In this document: positions 6,934-16,164 of the stretch, piece by piece
Position numbering within the stretch: the stretch's first letter is position 1
Layout: each line of letters starts with the position of its first letter
Origin: JAQUQI01 sp041650035
Lineage (GTDB): Bacteria; Omnitrophota; Gorgyraeia; JABMRG01
Assembly: GCA_041650035.1 (NCBI GenBank)
Contig: JBAZLY010000010.1
Location: 1 to 40,447, forward strand
Direction: 5' to 3'
DNA: 40,447 nucleotides
The notes under the pieces: generated by a model
What the model was told of the DNA's origin: nothing
Databases searched by the model: none
Seen by the model: only the letters and a program-made list of their open reading frames with translations
Position numbers and translations under genes: made by a program

Positions 6934-8595
6934 TTAACAATTGACTATCACATGAGACCATGGCAGGACTTCGCCGTCACCCTTTTCCGAGAGATATCGC
7001 CCTTTATCAATACCGCATTCTTCAAACGCCTTATCCCATATATCCGGATTAAAGGTCTCGGACCAGGCGTCAAACCTCGCCCCCTTCTGCCAGGCTGACA
7101 CAATCAATCGCCCAAGGTCTTTGTCGCCTCTTGAAAACACCGCCTCCAAGACGCTTGTATTGACATCGCTAAACTTGAGCTTAAGGTGTTTTATCTTCTT
7201 AGAGGCGGCTAAAAGCATGGCCTGTTTTCTTGACAGCTCAAACGAGCCAGCCATCGCCTGTCTTTCAAAAAAGGTGTGAGGTTTCGGTATAAACGATGAA
7301 ATACTTGCCACAATATCAACCGGCCTGCGCGAGATCTCCCGTCTGACCGAATCAATTGACCCGGCAAAATCAATAATACCCTCCACATCTTCATCCGTCT
7401 CACCCGGAAGGCCTATCATAAAATAGAGCTTTACCCTGCGCCAGCCCTTGGAAAATGCCTGCCTAAGCACGGCAAAGAGCTTTTCCTTTTCTATGTTTTT
7501 ATTGATCTTTTTCAGCATCCTGTCGGTACCCGCTTCAGGCGCGAAGGTAAGCCCGCTTTTTTTAATTGCGCTGACAAGAGAAGGTATACCCAATGTGGAC
7601 TCCTCTATCCTAAGCGAAGGTAAAGATATGCCCACCCCTAATGGCAAAAACAGGCCGGTGAGTTCAGATATAAGTTTCTCAATACCCGGATAACTGGCGC
7701 TTGAAAGCGATAGAAGCGACACCTCATCAAGGCCTGTATTTCTGTAAGATTCCCGGACAAGCGCGGCCACCTGGGCCCTGTCCCGCAACCTGACAGGGCC
7801 ATAAACCGACCTTGCCTGACAAAAATAACAATTATTAGGGCATCCTCTCATAATTTCAACCGTTATCCTATTATGGACAGGCTCTATATAAGGGGTTATG
7901 GGTTTTGTCGGAAAATCCGACTCCTTCAATTCCCGCGTAACTCTTTTTACTACCTTACTGCCGCGGACATGAAGAGCGGGTATATACACACCCTCTATCC
8001 GCGATATCTCGCGCATCATCAAGGCCCTGTCAGATCTGTATTCATCATAAATACGGGATATCTCGACGACAGGTTCCTCGCCGTCTCCAATAACAAAGAT
8101 ATCCACGAGGTCGGAGAGAGGTTCAGGATTTACAACACAAGAGCCGCCGGCAATAATAAGCGGATACCCGCCCTCGTCCCTTTGGGCGGATAAAAAAGGT
8201 ATGCCTGAAAGGTCAAGCATAGTCAGCATATTGGTATAGGATAACTCATATGAAAAGGAAAATCCGAGGATATCAAAGCATCTCAGGGGCATTTTATTCT
8301 CCAGCGAAAACAGCGGTATATTGTTGTCCCTTATGGCCTTCTCCATATCAATCCAGGGCGTAAAAGAACGTTCACATAATATCCACTCCTGCCTGTTAAG
8401 TATGTGGTAAAGAATTTTTATGCCAAGATTGCTCATCCCTATCTCATACAGGTCTGGAAAGCACAGGCAGAACCTGACCCTGACCTTATCCCAATCCTTT
8501 GTTATGGAATTGGCCTCACAGCCTATATACCGCGCGGGCTTTCTAACGCTTAATAATAAATCTTCCGGAAGCCGGACCCTGTTCATATTAGACAT
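6934..8595 (-). CDS. Radical SAM protein of the TIGR03960 type (B12-binding-like N terminus)
   Basis: This is an uncharacterised radical SAM enzyme. The [4Fe-4S] motif is RGCPNNCYFCQ with C252, C256 and C259 (CxxxCxxC). The N-terminal 200 residues resemble the cobalamin-binding-type domain of this family (CFPDLYEIGMSNLG; then IAGGSCVVNPEPLSD and FVIGDGEEP), and the SAM barrel follows (LYFMIGLPGETDEDV). The 553-residue length suits a member without a fused DUF2344 domain, which here is a separate gene beyond the pilin. It follows rodA closely. The true substrate of the family is not known to me. Confidence 0.88.
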   Translation of the reverse strand: MSNMNRVRLPEDLLLSVRKPARYIGCEANSITKDWDKVRVRFCLCFPDLYEIGMSNLGIKILYHILNRQEWILCERSFTPWIDMEKAIRDNNIPLFSLENKMPLRCFDILGFSFSYELSYTNMLTMLDLSGIPFLSAQRDEGGYPLIIAGGSCVVNPEPLSDLVDIFVIGDGEEPVVEISRIYDEYRSDRALMMREISRIEGVYIPALHVRGSKVVKRVTRELKESDFPTKPITPYIEPVHNRITVEIMRGCPNNCYFCQARSVYGPVRLRDRAQVAALVRESYRNTGLDEVSLLSLSSASYPGIEKLISELTGLFLPLGVGISLPSLRIEESTLGIPSLVSAIKKSGLTFAPEAGTDRMLKKINKNIEKEKLFAVLRQAFSKGWRRVKLYFMIGLPGETDEDVEGIIDFAGSIDSVRREISRRPVDIVASISSFIPKPHTFFERQAMAGSFELSRKQAMLLAASKKIKHLKLKFSDVNTSVLEAVFSRGDKDLGRLIVSAWQKGARFDAWSETFNPDIWDKAFEECGIDKGRYLSEKGDGEVLPWSHVIVNC

Positions 8596-8640
8596 AAGAA
8601 AAAAGGTTAATATCTGTTATCATGTAAACATCCCTTTGCA

Positions 8641-9732
8641 TCAAAATATCTTGCGCTTCATATTGATACTTATCGCCAACCCTATCATAATCATGGTCGT
8701 AAGCAGGTTCGAACCGCCATAACTGATAAATGGCAGCGGCAGGCCCACTACAGGCATAAGTCCTATTGTCATGCCTATATTGACAAACACCTGAAACCAT
8801 ATCAGCACCGCTATGCCGGATAAAAGTATCTTACCCCTGATATCACCCACCGCATCGGCAGTAAAAAGCAGTCTGTTTATCAAAAATAAGAAAAGGCTTA
8901 ATAAGATAAAGGCCCCCGTAAACCCCCATTCCTCTCCAATTACCGAGAATATGAAATCGGTGTGCCTTTCTGGGAGAAAGTTCAGCTGGTTTTGGGTACC
9001 CGCCAACCAGCCCTTGCCGAATAATCCCCCTGAACCCACGGCTATACGGGACTGTATGATCGTATAACCGGCGCCAAGGGGGTCAATATTAGGATTCATA
9101 AACACAAGCAGGCGCTTCTTCTGATAAAGCTTAAGCATACCCCATAAAACGGGCGAGCACGCGACGGCCGAGAACAGGATAACCATAAGGTGTTTTATCC
9201 TCGCGCCGGCTACCAATAGGACCGTAAAGAATATTGGCAGGAAGGTAAGTGCCGTGCCCAAATCAGGTTGTTTCATTATCAACCCGACAGGCAGCATGCA
9301 AAGAAGCATGGCGCCAAATATTGTCTTTGGACCGGTAATATTTTCATTATTATCCGAGACATATTTGGTCAGGGCGAGCAAAAAACTTATCTTACAGAAT
9401 TCGGACGGCTGCAGGCTAAATACGCCTAACCCTATCCATCTCCTGGCCCCATAACGCGTATCCCCGAGTATAAAAACAAACACAAGCATTAAAAGGTTTA
9501 TGGCAAAAATAATATAGCCGAAATCAATCCAGCGTTCATAACCGAACCTTACGCATAATACCGCGGCAACAAGGGTAAGCCCTATCCACATTAATTGCTG
9601 TGTTGAATAATCCTTGACCGAAGCATCCCCCGGCTCATACGAGGCGCTGTATAATGCCAGGAAGGCCATGAAAAGTATCACACCTATTATAACTAATAAA
9701 ACCCTGTCTGTTTTTTTAAAAAAATTATCCAT
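8641..9732 (-). CDS. rodA: Rod-shape peptidoglycan glycosyltransferase RodA (SEDS family)
   Basis: RodA polymerises lipid II glycan strands for lateral wall growth, working with PBP2 in the elongasome. The 363-residue protein has the polytopic SEDS layout: a short cytoplasmic start and about ten membrane segments. It carries the family signatures GDTRYGARRWI, LQPSEFCKI, KQPDLGTAL, the AVGSGGLFGKGW loop, LPERHTDFIFSVIGEE and the C-terminal GLPLPFISYGGSN. It follows the PBP2 gene by 54 bases, the usual pairing. Confidence 0.96.
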   Translation of the reverse strand: MDNFFKKTDRVLLVIIGVILFMAFLALYSASYEPGDASVKDYSTQQLMWIGLTLVAAVLCVRFGYERWIDFGYIIFAINLLMLVFVFILGDTRYGARRWIGLGVFSLQPSEFCKISFLLALTKYVSDNNENITGPKTIFGAMLLCMLPVGLIMKQPDLGTALTFLPIFFTVLLVAGARIKHLMVILFSAVACSPVLWGMLKLYQKKRLLVFMNPNIDPLGAGYTIIQSRIAVGSGGLFGKGWLAGTQNQLNFLPERHTDFIFSVIGEEWGFTGAFILLSLFLFLINRLLFTADAVGDIRGKILLSGIAVLIWFQVFVNIGMTIGLMPVVGLPLPFISYGGSNLLTTMIMIGLAISINMKRKIF

Positions 9733-9786
9733 TTGTTCAGTTCTCTTAATCGGCAGGGTGCGTTCGGCACCCGCATTTAAAATACA

Positions 9787-11538
9787 TTAATTCGTGCTGT
9801 CCTGACATGCGCCAATAACATGATTTTCCTTAATATATGTAGTTATAAGCCTCGCGGCGATGGCGGCATCCTCTCCGCCTTTACCGCCATGCTCAACGCA
9901 AACAACCATGCTTACTGCCGGGTCTTCGGACGGGAAATAACCGATAAACCAGGCGTGAGAGACCCGTGATGGCCCGGATTGGGCAGTTCCGGTCTTGCCC
10001 GAAACAGCCACACCTTTTACCGCGGCGTTTTGGCCTGTCCCTGTCTGATCATTTATACATTTAAAAAGCCCCTGCTTTATCATCCGGAATAATTCAGGCC
10101 TTAATCTTGTATTATATTCTTTTTTTTTCGCGATCTTAACCCCTCCGATACTATCAACAACAAAAGGCTGAGGACAAGACCCGCTATTCGCGGCTATCGT
10201 CACAGTCTTCAGCATCTGTATGGGCGTAACCTCAAGATAACCCTGGCCTATGGAGTAATTAATCGTATCCCCTTCATACCAGGGCGCTTTTATATTTAAT
10301 CGTTTCCACACAGGATTCGGCACCGTGCCTTTTACTTCCTGTGGAAGGTCTATGCCGGTTAGGCTGCCAAGCCCGAAACATGAAGCGTATTTATATATCT
10401 GCTCCACGCCAAGCGCTTTACCGAGATTGTAAAAAAACACATTGCAGGAATGGGACAACGCCTCTACCACATCCTGATAGCCGTGTCCTGTCTCTTTCCA
10501 ACAGCGGAAAGACGCGTTACCGAGCCTAAAAACACCATTACAAAAAAAACTTGTCTTTTCCTTTACAGCGCCTGTACCGATACCCGCGGCGGCCATGATT
10601 ATCTTAAAAGTGGAACCCGGCGGATAACTGCTTGTTATCGCGCGGTTCAGCAGGGGATGACCTTTGTCATTTAAAACCTTGACCCTATCATGGCTTTTGC
10701 CTGAAATAAAGATATTAGGGTCAAACTCCGGACCGCTGACAAGGCCTAATATCGCGCCTGTCTTTGCCTCCATAACGATACAGGCGCCTTTTTTATCCTC
10801 AAAGACCGAATCCATAAACCTCTGCAGGCCAAGGTCTATGCTTAAAATAATATCCTTGCCTTTTACGGGCTCTTTAAAACCTATCCTTGACACCTCTCTG
10901 GAGCGCGAATCCACCTCTATCTGCATGCCGCCGTCATCACCTTTCAGGTATGCGTCATAATATTGCTCAACCCCGCTCTTACCGACAAGATCGCGTATCG
11001 TATAACCATAATCTTTAAGCCTCTTAAGCTCCGAATCCCCTATCTTGCCAATATATCCGATCACATGAGAACCTGTCTTGCCATTAGGATACAGCCTCTT
11101 CGGTACAGCCCATATAAGCGCGCCGGGGGCATCAACAAGCCTCTCATCTATGGCAAAGGCCTTTTCAGGCGAAATACCGGTAATAATATCGGCCGGCACA
11201 AACGGCAGCCTGTAATTCTTTTTATAGCTTGCCTTTAATTCCTGACCCGGCCTGCCGGTAATAACGCTGAGTTTGCCAATTACATCATCCAGGTCTGATA
11301 TCTCTTGGGGGATAAGCACCAGATTAAAAGACATATCATCCTTTGCCAATAGCAGGCCATTTCTATCATAGATAGAGCCCCTTGAAGCCTTAAGAGGTAT
11401 CGTACGCACGGTGTTCTTTAAGCTTAACGACCTGAAATGACTGTATCTTATTATCTGAAAATAAAAAAGCGCCGACAGTAAAAATACGAATGACACGAAA
11501 ACAAGAAATTTTACCACCTTTACCCTGTCACTTAACAT
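9787..11538 (-). CDS. mrdA: Penicillin-binding protein 2, elongation-specific transpeptidase
   Basis: PBP2 cross-links peptidoglycan during cell elongation. The 583-residue protein has a short cytoplasmic tail, one membrane anchor (about 9-28), a dimerisation/pedestal domain with ASRGSIYDRNG at 51-61, and a transpeptidase domain. The active-site motifs are complete: STFK with nucleophile S309, SCN with S364 and N366, and KTGT at K515. There is no glycosyltransferase domain, so it depends on RodA next door. GGAG lies seven bases before the ATG. It follows mreD as in most rod-shaped bacteria. Confidence 0.96.
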   Translation of the reverse strand: MLSDRVKVVKFLVFVSFVFLLSALFYFQIIRYSHFRSLSLKNTVRTIPLKASRGSIYDRNGLLLAKDDMSFNLVLIPQEISDLDDVIGKLSVITGRPGQELKASYKKNYRLPFVPADIITGISPEKAFAIDERLVDAPGALIWAVPKRLYPNGKTGSHVIGYIGKIGDSELKRLKDYGYTIRDLVGKSGVEQYYDAYLKGDDGGMQIEVDSRSREVSRIGFKEPVKGKDIILSIDLGLQRFMDSVFEDKKGACIVMEAKTGAILGLVSGPEFDPNIFISGKSHDRVKVLNDKGHPLLNRAITSSYPPGSTFKIIMAAAGIGTGAVKEKTSFFCNGVFRLGNASFRCWKETGHGYQDVVEALSHSCNVFFYNLGKALGVEQIYKYASCFGLGSLTGIDLPQEVKGTVPNPVWKRLNIKAPWYEGDTINYSIGQGYLEVTPIQMLKTVTIAANSGSCPQPFVVDSIGGVKIAKKKEYNTRLRPELFRMIKQGLFKCINDQTGTGQNAAVKGVAVSGKTGTAQSGPSRVSHAWFIGYFPSEDPAVSMVVCVEHGGKGGEDAAIAARLITTYIKENHVIGACQDSTN

Positions 11539-11576
11539 GAGATCACTCCGCGAACGGTCATTCCAATAAGAACCTG

Positions 11577-12080
11577 CTAATAAACCTGTGACAGGTTAAT
11601 CCGCAAGGCCCTTGAAACAATGATAAATACCATGGGCGACACAATACAGGTATATGCCGCCGCTTTCAGGATGGGTATTACCGGAAAACAAAGGATATCC
11701 GCCTGTCTATAGGCTATGGTATTTAAGACAACAATGCAGGCATCCATAAAAACATATGATATAAAGCTTAAGCATATCTGTACCAGAGGCCTTTCCTTAT
11801 AAAACTTATTCATATGCGTATTAAGGATCACCGCGATGAGAGCAAACGACAGCATATAGCCCCCGGCTATTGATGATGAGGCCATGTCCTTAAGCATACC
11901 CGCCACAAGGGCACATTTTACAGCATCACGGCCCCTAAGCAATAACGAGGCAAAGATAACCATAATTAGCAATATGTCCGGCTTTGCGCCGGAGACTACT
12001 ATGTAATCAAAAGATGATGCCTGGGCCAACCCTGCCAGCAGGATTATGAACAAAACCGGTTTATAATCTACTCTATACAT
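11577..12080 (-). CDS. mreD: Rod shape-determining protein MreD
   Basis: MreD is the small polytopic inner-membrane partner of MreC in the elongasome. The 167-residue protein has about five to six hydrophobic segments, a KPDILLIMVIF motif near residue 33 that matches the family, and GMLKDMASSSIAGGYML, close to the MreD G-x-x-x-D consensus. Sequence similarity across MreD is always low; position between mreC and the PBP2 gene supports the call. Its ATG overlaps the end of mreC by 13 bases. Confidence 0.9.
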   Translation of the reverse strand: MYRVDYKPVLFIILLAGLAQASSFDYIVVSGAKPDILLIMVIFASLLLRGRDAVKCALVAGMLKDMASSSIAGGYMLSFALIAVILNTHMNKFYKERPLVQICLSFISYVFMDACIVVLNTIAYRQADILCFPVIPILKAAAYTCIVSPMVFIIVSRALRINLSQVY

Positions 12081-12841
12081 AGGACCTCTTCAAGCCTGGC
12101 AAAATCCGTGGCTGGTTTTACAACAGCCGACAGACTCAATCCCCTTGGCTCCTTAATGACCGCTGATACTGCCCCTATTATCAGACCCTTGGGGTAGACA
12201 TCGCTAAGGCCTGATGTCAAAACCTCGTCTCCTTCTTTTATATCAGCGTCAAGGGGTATATATCTCATCCTGCACATGCCTGAATAACCACCATAAACGA
12301 TGCCTATCTGCCTGGACCTCGATATAATACAACTGGCGCGGAAATAAGGAGCGGTAATAATACTTACCCTGCTTATATCCGATGAGCTATCTATGACGCG
12401 TCCGGCCAGCCCGGCCTGCGATATGACTATGGTGTCTTTTTTAATACCGTCGGATACTCCCTTATTAATGACAATGCTCCTGGAAAGATTGGAAGAATCA
12501 GCGGCAATTACCGCGGCGGGGATAAGCTTAAAATTAGACCTTTGCTTAAACCCGAGCATTGACCTAAGCCGCTCGTTTTCAGCCTCCACGTCCTTATAAA
12601 GGCTCATCTGGCATGTCAGCCTGGACATGGCGTCATAAAGCGAGGCGTTTTCCTTTATGATGTCCCGGGATTTGAAAATAAAATGGACTTCTCTGATAAA
12701 ATTGCGGGTAAGAACAAGGGGCAGCCTTGAAATTTTTAAAATTAAGAACTTTGGCCTATCCGTGTATAAGGGCGGGGAAAAATAGATTACCGCTATATAT
12801 AAGCCGATAATCAGAAGGATTAAGGGTCTTTGTATTTTCAC
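12068..12841 (-). CDS. mreC: Rod shape-determining protein MreC
   Basis: MreC is an anchored periplasmic protein that activates PBP2-RodA. The 257 residues show an N-terminal membrane helix (about 7-25), a coiled coil at about 60-95 (the ENERLRSMLGFK tail is typical) and the double beta-barrel domain at about 100-255. That domain contains INKGVSDGIKKDTIVIS, GLAGRVIDSSSDISRVSIIT and GDEVLTSGLSDVYPKGLIIG, close to the family consensus. It starts at GTG, 16 bases after mreB, with no strong ribosome site, so coupling to mreB is likely. Confidence 0.95.
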   Translation of the reverse strand: MKIQRPLILLIIGLYIAVIYFSPPLYTDRPKFLILKISRLPLVLTRNFIREVHFIFKSRDIIKENASLYDAMSRLTCQMSLYKDVEAENERLRSMLGFKQRSNFKLIPAAVIAADSSNLSRSIVINKGVSDGIKKDTIVISQAGLAGRVIDSSSDISRVSIITAPYFRASCIISRSRQIGIVYGGYSGMCRMRYIPLDADIKEGDEVLTSGLSDVYPKGLIIGAVSAVIKEPRGLSLSAVVKPATDFARLEEVLCIE

Positions 12842-12857
12842 TCAATGATTTTATCTG

Positions 12858-13955
12858 CTAAGTGCGGTATTCGGGTTTTTGAGAAACCACAACACGCTTA
12901 AGATATTTTAATTCATTCAAAACATTTCCGGTACCAAGCGCCACAGCCGTCAAAGGGTCATCGGCTATATGGACAGGCAGTCCCGTCTCATCCGTAATCA
13001 TCTTATCAAGGCCTTTTAGCAGGGCGCCGCCGCCTGCCAGCATTATACCCCGTTCTATCAGGTCCGCCGAAAGCTCCGGCGGCGTCCTCTCAAGGGCTAT
13101 CCTCGCGGATTCAACTATTTGATGTATCGGTTCTGAAAGCGCCTCGCGTATCTCTTCGGAGGTAACCGTTATCATTTTCGGCAGGCCGGCTATAAGGTCG
13201 CGACCCTTAACATCCATCTTTAATTCTTCGTCGATGGGATAGGCTGAACCTATCTTCATCTTAATATCCTCGGCCGTCCTTTCACCGATCATTAGATTAT
13301 AAGTCTTCTTAAGATACTCTATGATAGACTGGTCCATCTCATCCCCGCCTATCCTTATCGACCTGGAAAATACAATGCCGGCAAGCGATACAACGGCAAT
13401 CTCCGTTGTGCCTCCCCCGATATCTATTATCATATTACCACCAGGTTCGGCGATAGGCATGCCCACGCCTATGGCCGCAGCCATAGGCTCTTCGACCATG
13501 TATACCTCACGGGCGCCGGCGCGCTCGGCGGAATCCCTTACCGCCCTCTTTTCCACTTCAGTTATGCCCGACGGTATGCCTATAACTATACGCGGCCTCA
13601 CAAAGACACGCCTATTATGCACCCTCTTGATAAAATAACGTATCATTGACTCCGTCATCTCAAAATCAGCGATAACGCCGTCTTTCATCGGCCGGACAGC
13701 GACAATATTGCCAGGTGTTCTTCCGAGCATGCGCTTTGCCTCTTCTCCGACAGCCAGCACCCTTGATGTCCCCTTTTGTATGGCAACAACGGAAGGCTCG
13801 CAGAGAACTATGCCCTGGCCTTTGACATACACCAATGTGTTGGCAGTCCCAAGATCTATGCCTATATCATTGGAAAATAAGCCTAAAAAACGATCGAACA
13901 TCTTTATCAGTATATCCAAAACCTTTTTAATACCGCCGGGATACGAGCTAACCAT
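12858..13955 (-). CDS. mreB: Rod shape-determining actin MreB
   Basis: MreB forms membrane-bound filaments that guide lateral wall synthesis. The actin-fold signatures are clear: NDIGIDLGTANTLVYVKG, VGEEAKRMLGRTPGNI, MIDIGGGTTEIAVVS and IMLAGGGALLKGLDK. The ATG at 13955 has AAGGAG six bases upstream. It adds 18 residues before the usual MF..FLGLFSNDIG start, whose own ATG (13901) has no ribosome site, so I keep the longer form of 365 residues. The added segment is basic and amphipathic, which would fit membrane binding. The gene is driven by a perfect-consensus promoter at 14047-14075. Confidence 0.97.
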   Translation of the reverse strand: MVSSYPGGIKKVLDILIKMFDRFLGLFSNDIGIDLGTANTLVYVKGQGIVLCEPSVVAIQKGTSRVLAVGEEAKRMLGRTPGNIVAVRPMKDGVIADFEMTESMIRYFIKRVHNRRVFVRPRIVIGIPSGITEVEKRAVRDSAERAGAREVYMVEEPMAAAIGVGMPIAEPGGNMIIDIGGGTTEIAVVSLAGIVFSRSIRIGGDEMDQSIIEYLKKTYNLMIGERTAEDIKMKIGSAYPIDEELKMDVKGRDLIAGLPKMITVTSEEIREALSEPIHQIVESARIALERTPPELSADLIERGIMLAGGGALLKGLDKMITDETGLPVHIADDPLTAVALGTGNVLNELKYLKRVVVSQKPEYRT

Positions 13956-13995
13956 GCTATTCTCCTTGACCGCCTTCGACAGCAGGCTGATAATT

Positions 13996-14014
13996 CTGCT
14001 TTTTAAACAAGCAG
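13996..14014 (-). other. Small hairpin in the mreB leader
   Basis: On the minus strand CTGCTT and AAGCAG form a perfect six-pair stem with a seven-base loop in the predicted 5' leader of mreB, about 25 bases after the likely start of transcription. No T run follows, so it is not a terminator. A role in mRNA stability or regulation is only a guess. Confidence 0.4.
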
Positions 14015-14046
14015 ATACTTAATAAGCTACCTATAAGTGTGAGAAA

Positions 14047-14075
14047 ATTATAACAGAACAATTTAGCATTGTCAA
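14047..14075 (-). promoter_or_regulatory. Perfect-consensus sigma-70 promoter for mreBCD-mrdA-rodA
   Basis: On the minus strand TTGACA (14070-14075) and TATAAT (14047-14052) match consensus at all twelve positions with an optimal 17-base spacer. Predicted start is near 14040, leaving a leader of about 85 bases before the mreB ATG. It lies in the 137-base gap behind aroA. Confidence 0.85.
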
Positions 14076-14092
14076 ATGTAAATAGAACATAA

Positions 14093-15379
14093 TTACTTAG
14101 TTAAACTTGAGAGGGTATCCAAAAAACCGGGAAAAGAGACATCTATGCAGCCCGCGCCTGAAACATGACTAACGCCTCTCGATACAGCCCCGGCAATGAC
14201 AGACATCATAGCCATACGATGGTCATTATAGCTTTGAACGGACACCCCTTTAAGGCTCGTAGGCCCCTTTATGATCAGGTTGTTACCGTTCATATGCAGG
14301 TCAGCTCCAAAACCCTTTAGATTTGTCATAATGGCCTGCGCCCTGTCCGTTTCTTTTACCCGCAGTTCCGACACGTCCTCTATAACACTAATACCCTTTG
14401 CCTGTGTCGCGCACAGGGCAATGAGGGGAATCTCATCTATCATCAATGGCAGATCATGTTTGGCTATTTTTATGGGGCGAAGCTGTGAATACCGTATAAT
14501 TATACTGCCCGCGGGCTCGAAGTAGTCCGAACCCTGAATGATCTCTATATCGGCCCCCATGTCCTTCAGGACATTTATCATGCCTGCGCGAGTTGGGTTA
14601 AGGCCGCAATTGTCTATTCTTATACAAGCGCCTTCTGATAGCGCCCCCAATGCCATAAAAAATGCCGCCGAGGATATATCGCCCGGGATATCAATATCGC
14701 GCGGGGCAAGTTCCATGTCTTGCGCGCCGCAAACAGAAACGGATAAACCTTTTTTCTCAATGTCAATGCCAAAAAACCTAAACATCCTTTCCGTGTGGTC
14801 CCTTGACGTATACGGCTCGGTAACAGTTGTCCTGCCTTTAGCGTATAAAGCGGCAAACATTATAGCGGATTTGACCTGGGCACTAGCTACCTCGGTCATG
14901 TAATCAATAGCCTTTAAGGCACACGGGCCTTTTATTCTAATCGGGGCAAGATCACCGCCGCCGGCACCGCTGATATCAACGCCCATGAGCCTTAAAGGCT
15001 TGATCACCCTTTTCATAGGCCTTTGCAACAAAGAAGAGTCTCCTGTCAGAAGCGCCTCAAACCCCTGGCCTGCCAATATGCCTGACAGCAGCCTAATGGT
15101 AGTACCGGAATTACCCAAATACAGTTCACCATCCGGGCAAGACAACCCCTTAAGACCCCTGCCCTCAACATACACGGTATCACCAGCTATATCAATCGAT
15201 ATGCCCATACGTCTGAAGGCATCTATAGTTGATGCGCAGTCCTGGCCCAATAATACATTTTTAAGCCTGCTTTTGCCGCGGGCAATGGATGCCATCATGA
15301 CAGCTCTATGAGATATGGACTTATCGCCCGGAACAGTAATGCTACCCCGCGGAGAAATAATCCTTTTGATTTTAATCAT
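14093..15379 (-). CDS. aroA: 3-phosphoshikimate 1-carboxyvinyltransferase (EPSP synthase)
   Basis: AroA joins phosphoenolpyruvate to shikimate-3-phosphate in the shikimate pathway. The 428-residue protein has normal length and the key motifs: PGDKSISHRAVM with the substrate lysine K20, LGNSGTTIRLLSG at 88-100 and the C-terminal YNDHRMAMM. It starts at ATG with only a weak ribosome site, 18 bases behind the second coiled-coil gene, and is probably cotranscribed with that pair. No other aromatic-pathway gene is in the window. Confidence 0.97.
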   Translation of the reverse strand: MIKIKRIISPRGSITVPGDKSISHRAVMMASIARGKSRLKNVLLGQDCASTIDAFRRMGISIDIAGDTVYVEGRGLKGLSCPDGELYLGNSGTTIRLLSGILAGQGFEALLTGDSSLLQRPMKRVIKPLRLMGVDISGAGGGDLAPIRIKGPCALKAIDYMTEVASAQVKSAIMFAALYAKGRTTVTEPYTSRDHTERMFRFFGIDIEKKGLSVSVCGAQDMELAPRDIDIPGDISSAAFFMALGALSEGACIRIDNCGLNPTRAGMINVLKDMGADIEIIQGSDYFEPAGSIIIRYSQLRPIKIAKHDLPLMIDEIPLIALCATQAKGISVIEDVSELRVKETDRAQAIMTNLKGFGADLHMNGNNLIIKGPTSLKGVSVQSYNDHRMAMMSVIAGAVSRGVSHVSGAGCIDVSFPGFLDTLSSLTK

Positions 15380-15397
15380 AATTAAAAAACGGGTTGG

Positions 15398-16162
15398 TCA
15401 AACCTTGTGAAGTTTTACGATATCGCCTGCATATATATCCGCATCGCGCCATTGATCCAGCACAATTATACTCGACATATCATCATAGACATTTTCGACA
15501 AGCGCCTTGGCGATAAAACGGTCATCGCGGTATATCTCAAGCGTATCGCCACTGTCGATCCCTTGCTCATTACCCAGATCAATCACGCAGAAATTGTATT
15601 TTTTGCTTACCTCTACGATTTCGCCACTAAGCGGTTTCGCAACCTTAACAATTATCTTGGCAAGCTGGACACCCTGCGACTGTTGGATACAGGCCTTTAG
15701 ATTTTCCTCGAGTTCTAATTTCTCGCTACCGGCAAGTTCAAGCGCGTCCTGCAGGTCCTGATATGTCAGCTTGGCATTCTCAACCTCGTCTTTTAAAGCC
15801 GCCTCCTGCGATATTATATCGTTGAGGGCATTATTCAATTCCGCGAGCTCGTTTTGAACCGCGGTAAGCGAGGCCAGGGCATTGTCCCTCTCTTTTATCG
15901 CGGAGGGCATCTCATATTCAATAGCCTTTATCTTTTCACTATACCCCTGGACCTCCTGCATAAGTCTTTCCCGCTGGCCTGTGAGGACTTCTATATTGCT
16001 TACTATACGCGCGCGCTCATCGGATGTGGTGTTAATGCGCAGTTTAAGGGAATTGATGGCCGCTAATTCTTTCTTTGATCCGGAGAATAAGAATACACCC
16101 AGGCCGATAATCAATACAGCAAGAAGTAACATGCCCGCCGAAAGACGCCTGCTCTTATCCAT
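15398..16162 (-). CDS. Membrane-anchored coiled-coil protein with C-terminal beta-rich domain, second of a pair
   Basis: I do not recognise a named family. The 254 residues show a basic start (MDKSRR), one membrane helix at about 9-27, a long charged coiled coil at about 30-160 and a compact C-terminal domain from about 165. The last part contains GEIVEVSKKYNFCVIDLGNEQG, then GDTLEIYRDDRF and AKALVENV, a pattern shared with the upstream gene and reminiscent of the beta-barrel domains of MreC or the FlgT C terminus. The helix and anchor suggest an inner-membrane protein whose bulk lies in the periplasm. A GGAGGGG site overlaps the end of the upstream gene, 2 bases away. Confidence 0.8.
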   Translation of the reverse strand: MDKSRRLSAGMLLLAVLIIGLGVFLFSGSKKELAAINSLKLRINTTSDERARIVSNIEVLTGQRERLMQEVQGYSEKIKAIEYEMPSAIKERDNALASLTAVQNELAELNNALNDIISQEAALKDEVENAKLTYQDLQDALELAGSEKLELEENLKACIQQSQGVQLAKIIVKVAKPLSGEIVEVSKKYNFCVIDLGNEQGIDSGDTLEIYRDDRFIAKALVENVYDDMSSIIVLDQWRDADIYAGDIVKLHKV

Positions 16163-16164
16163 CC

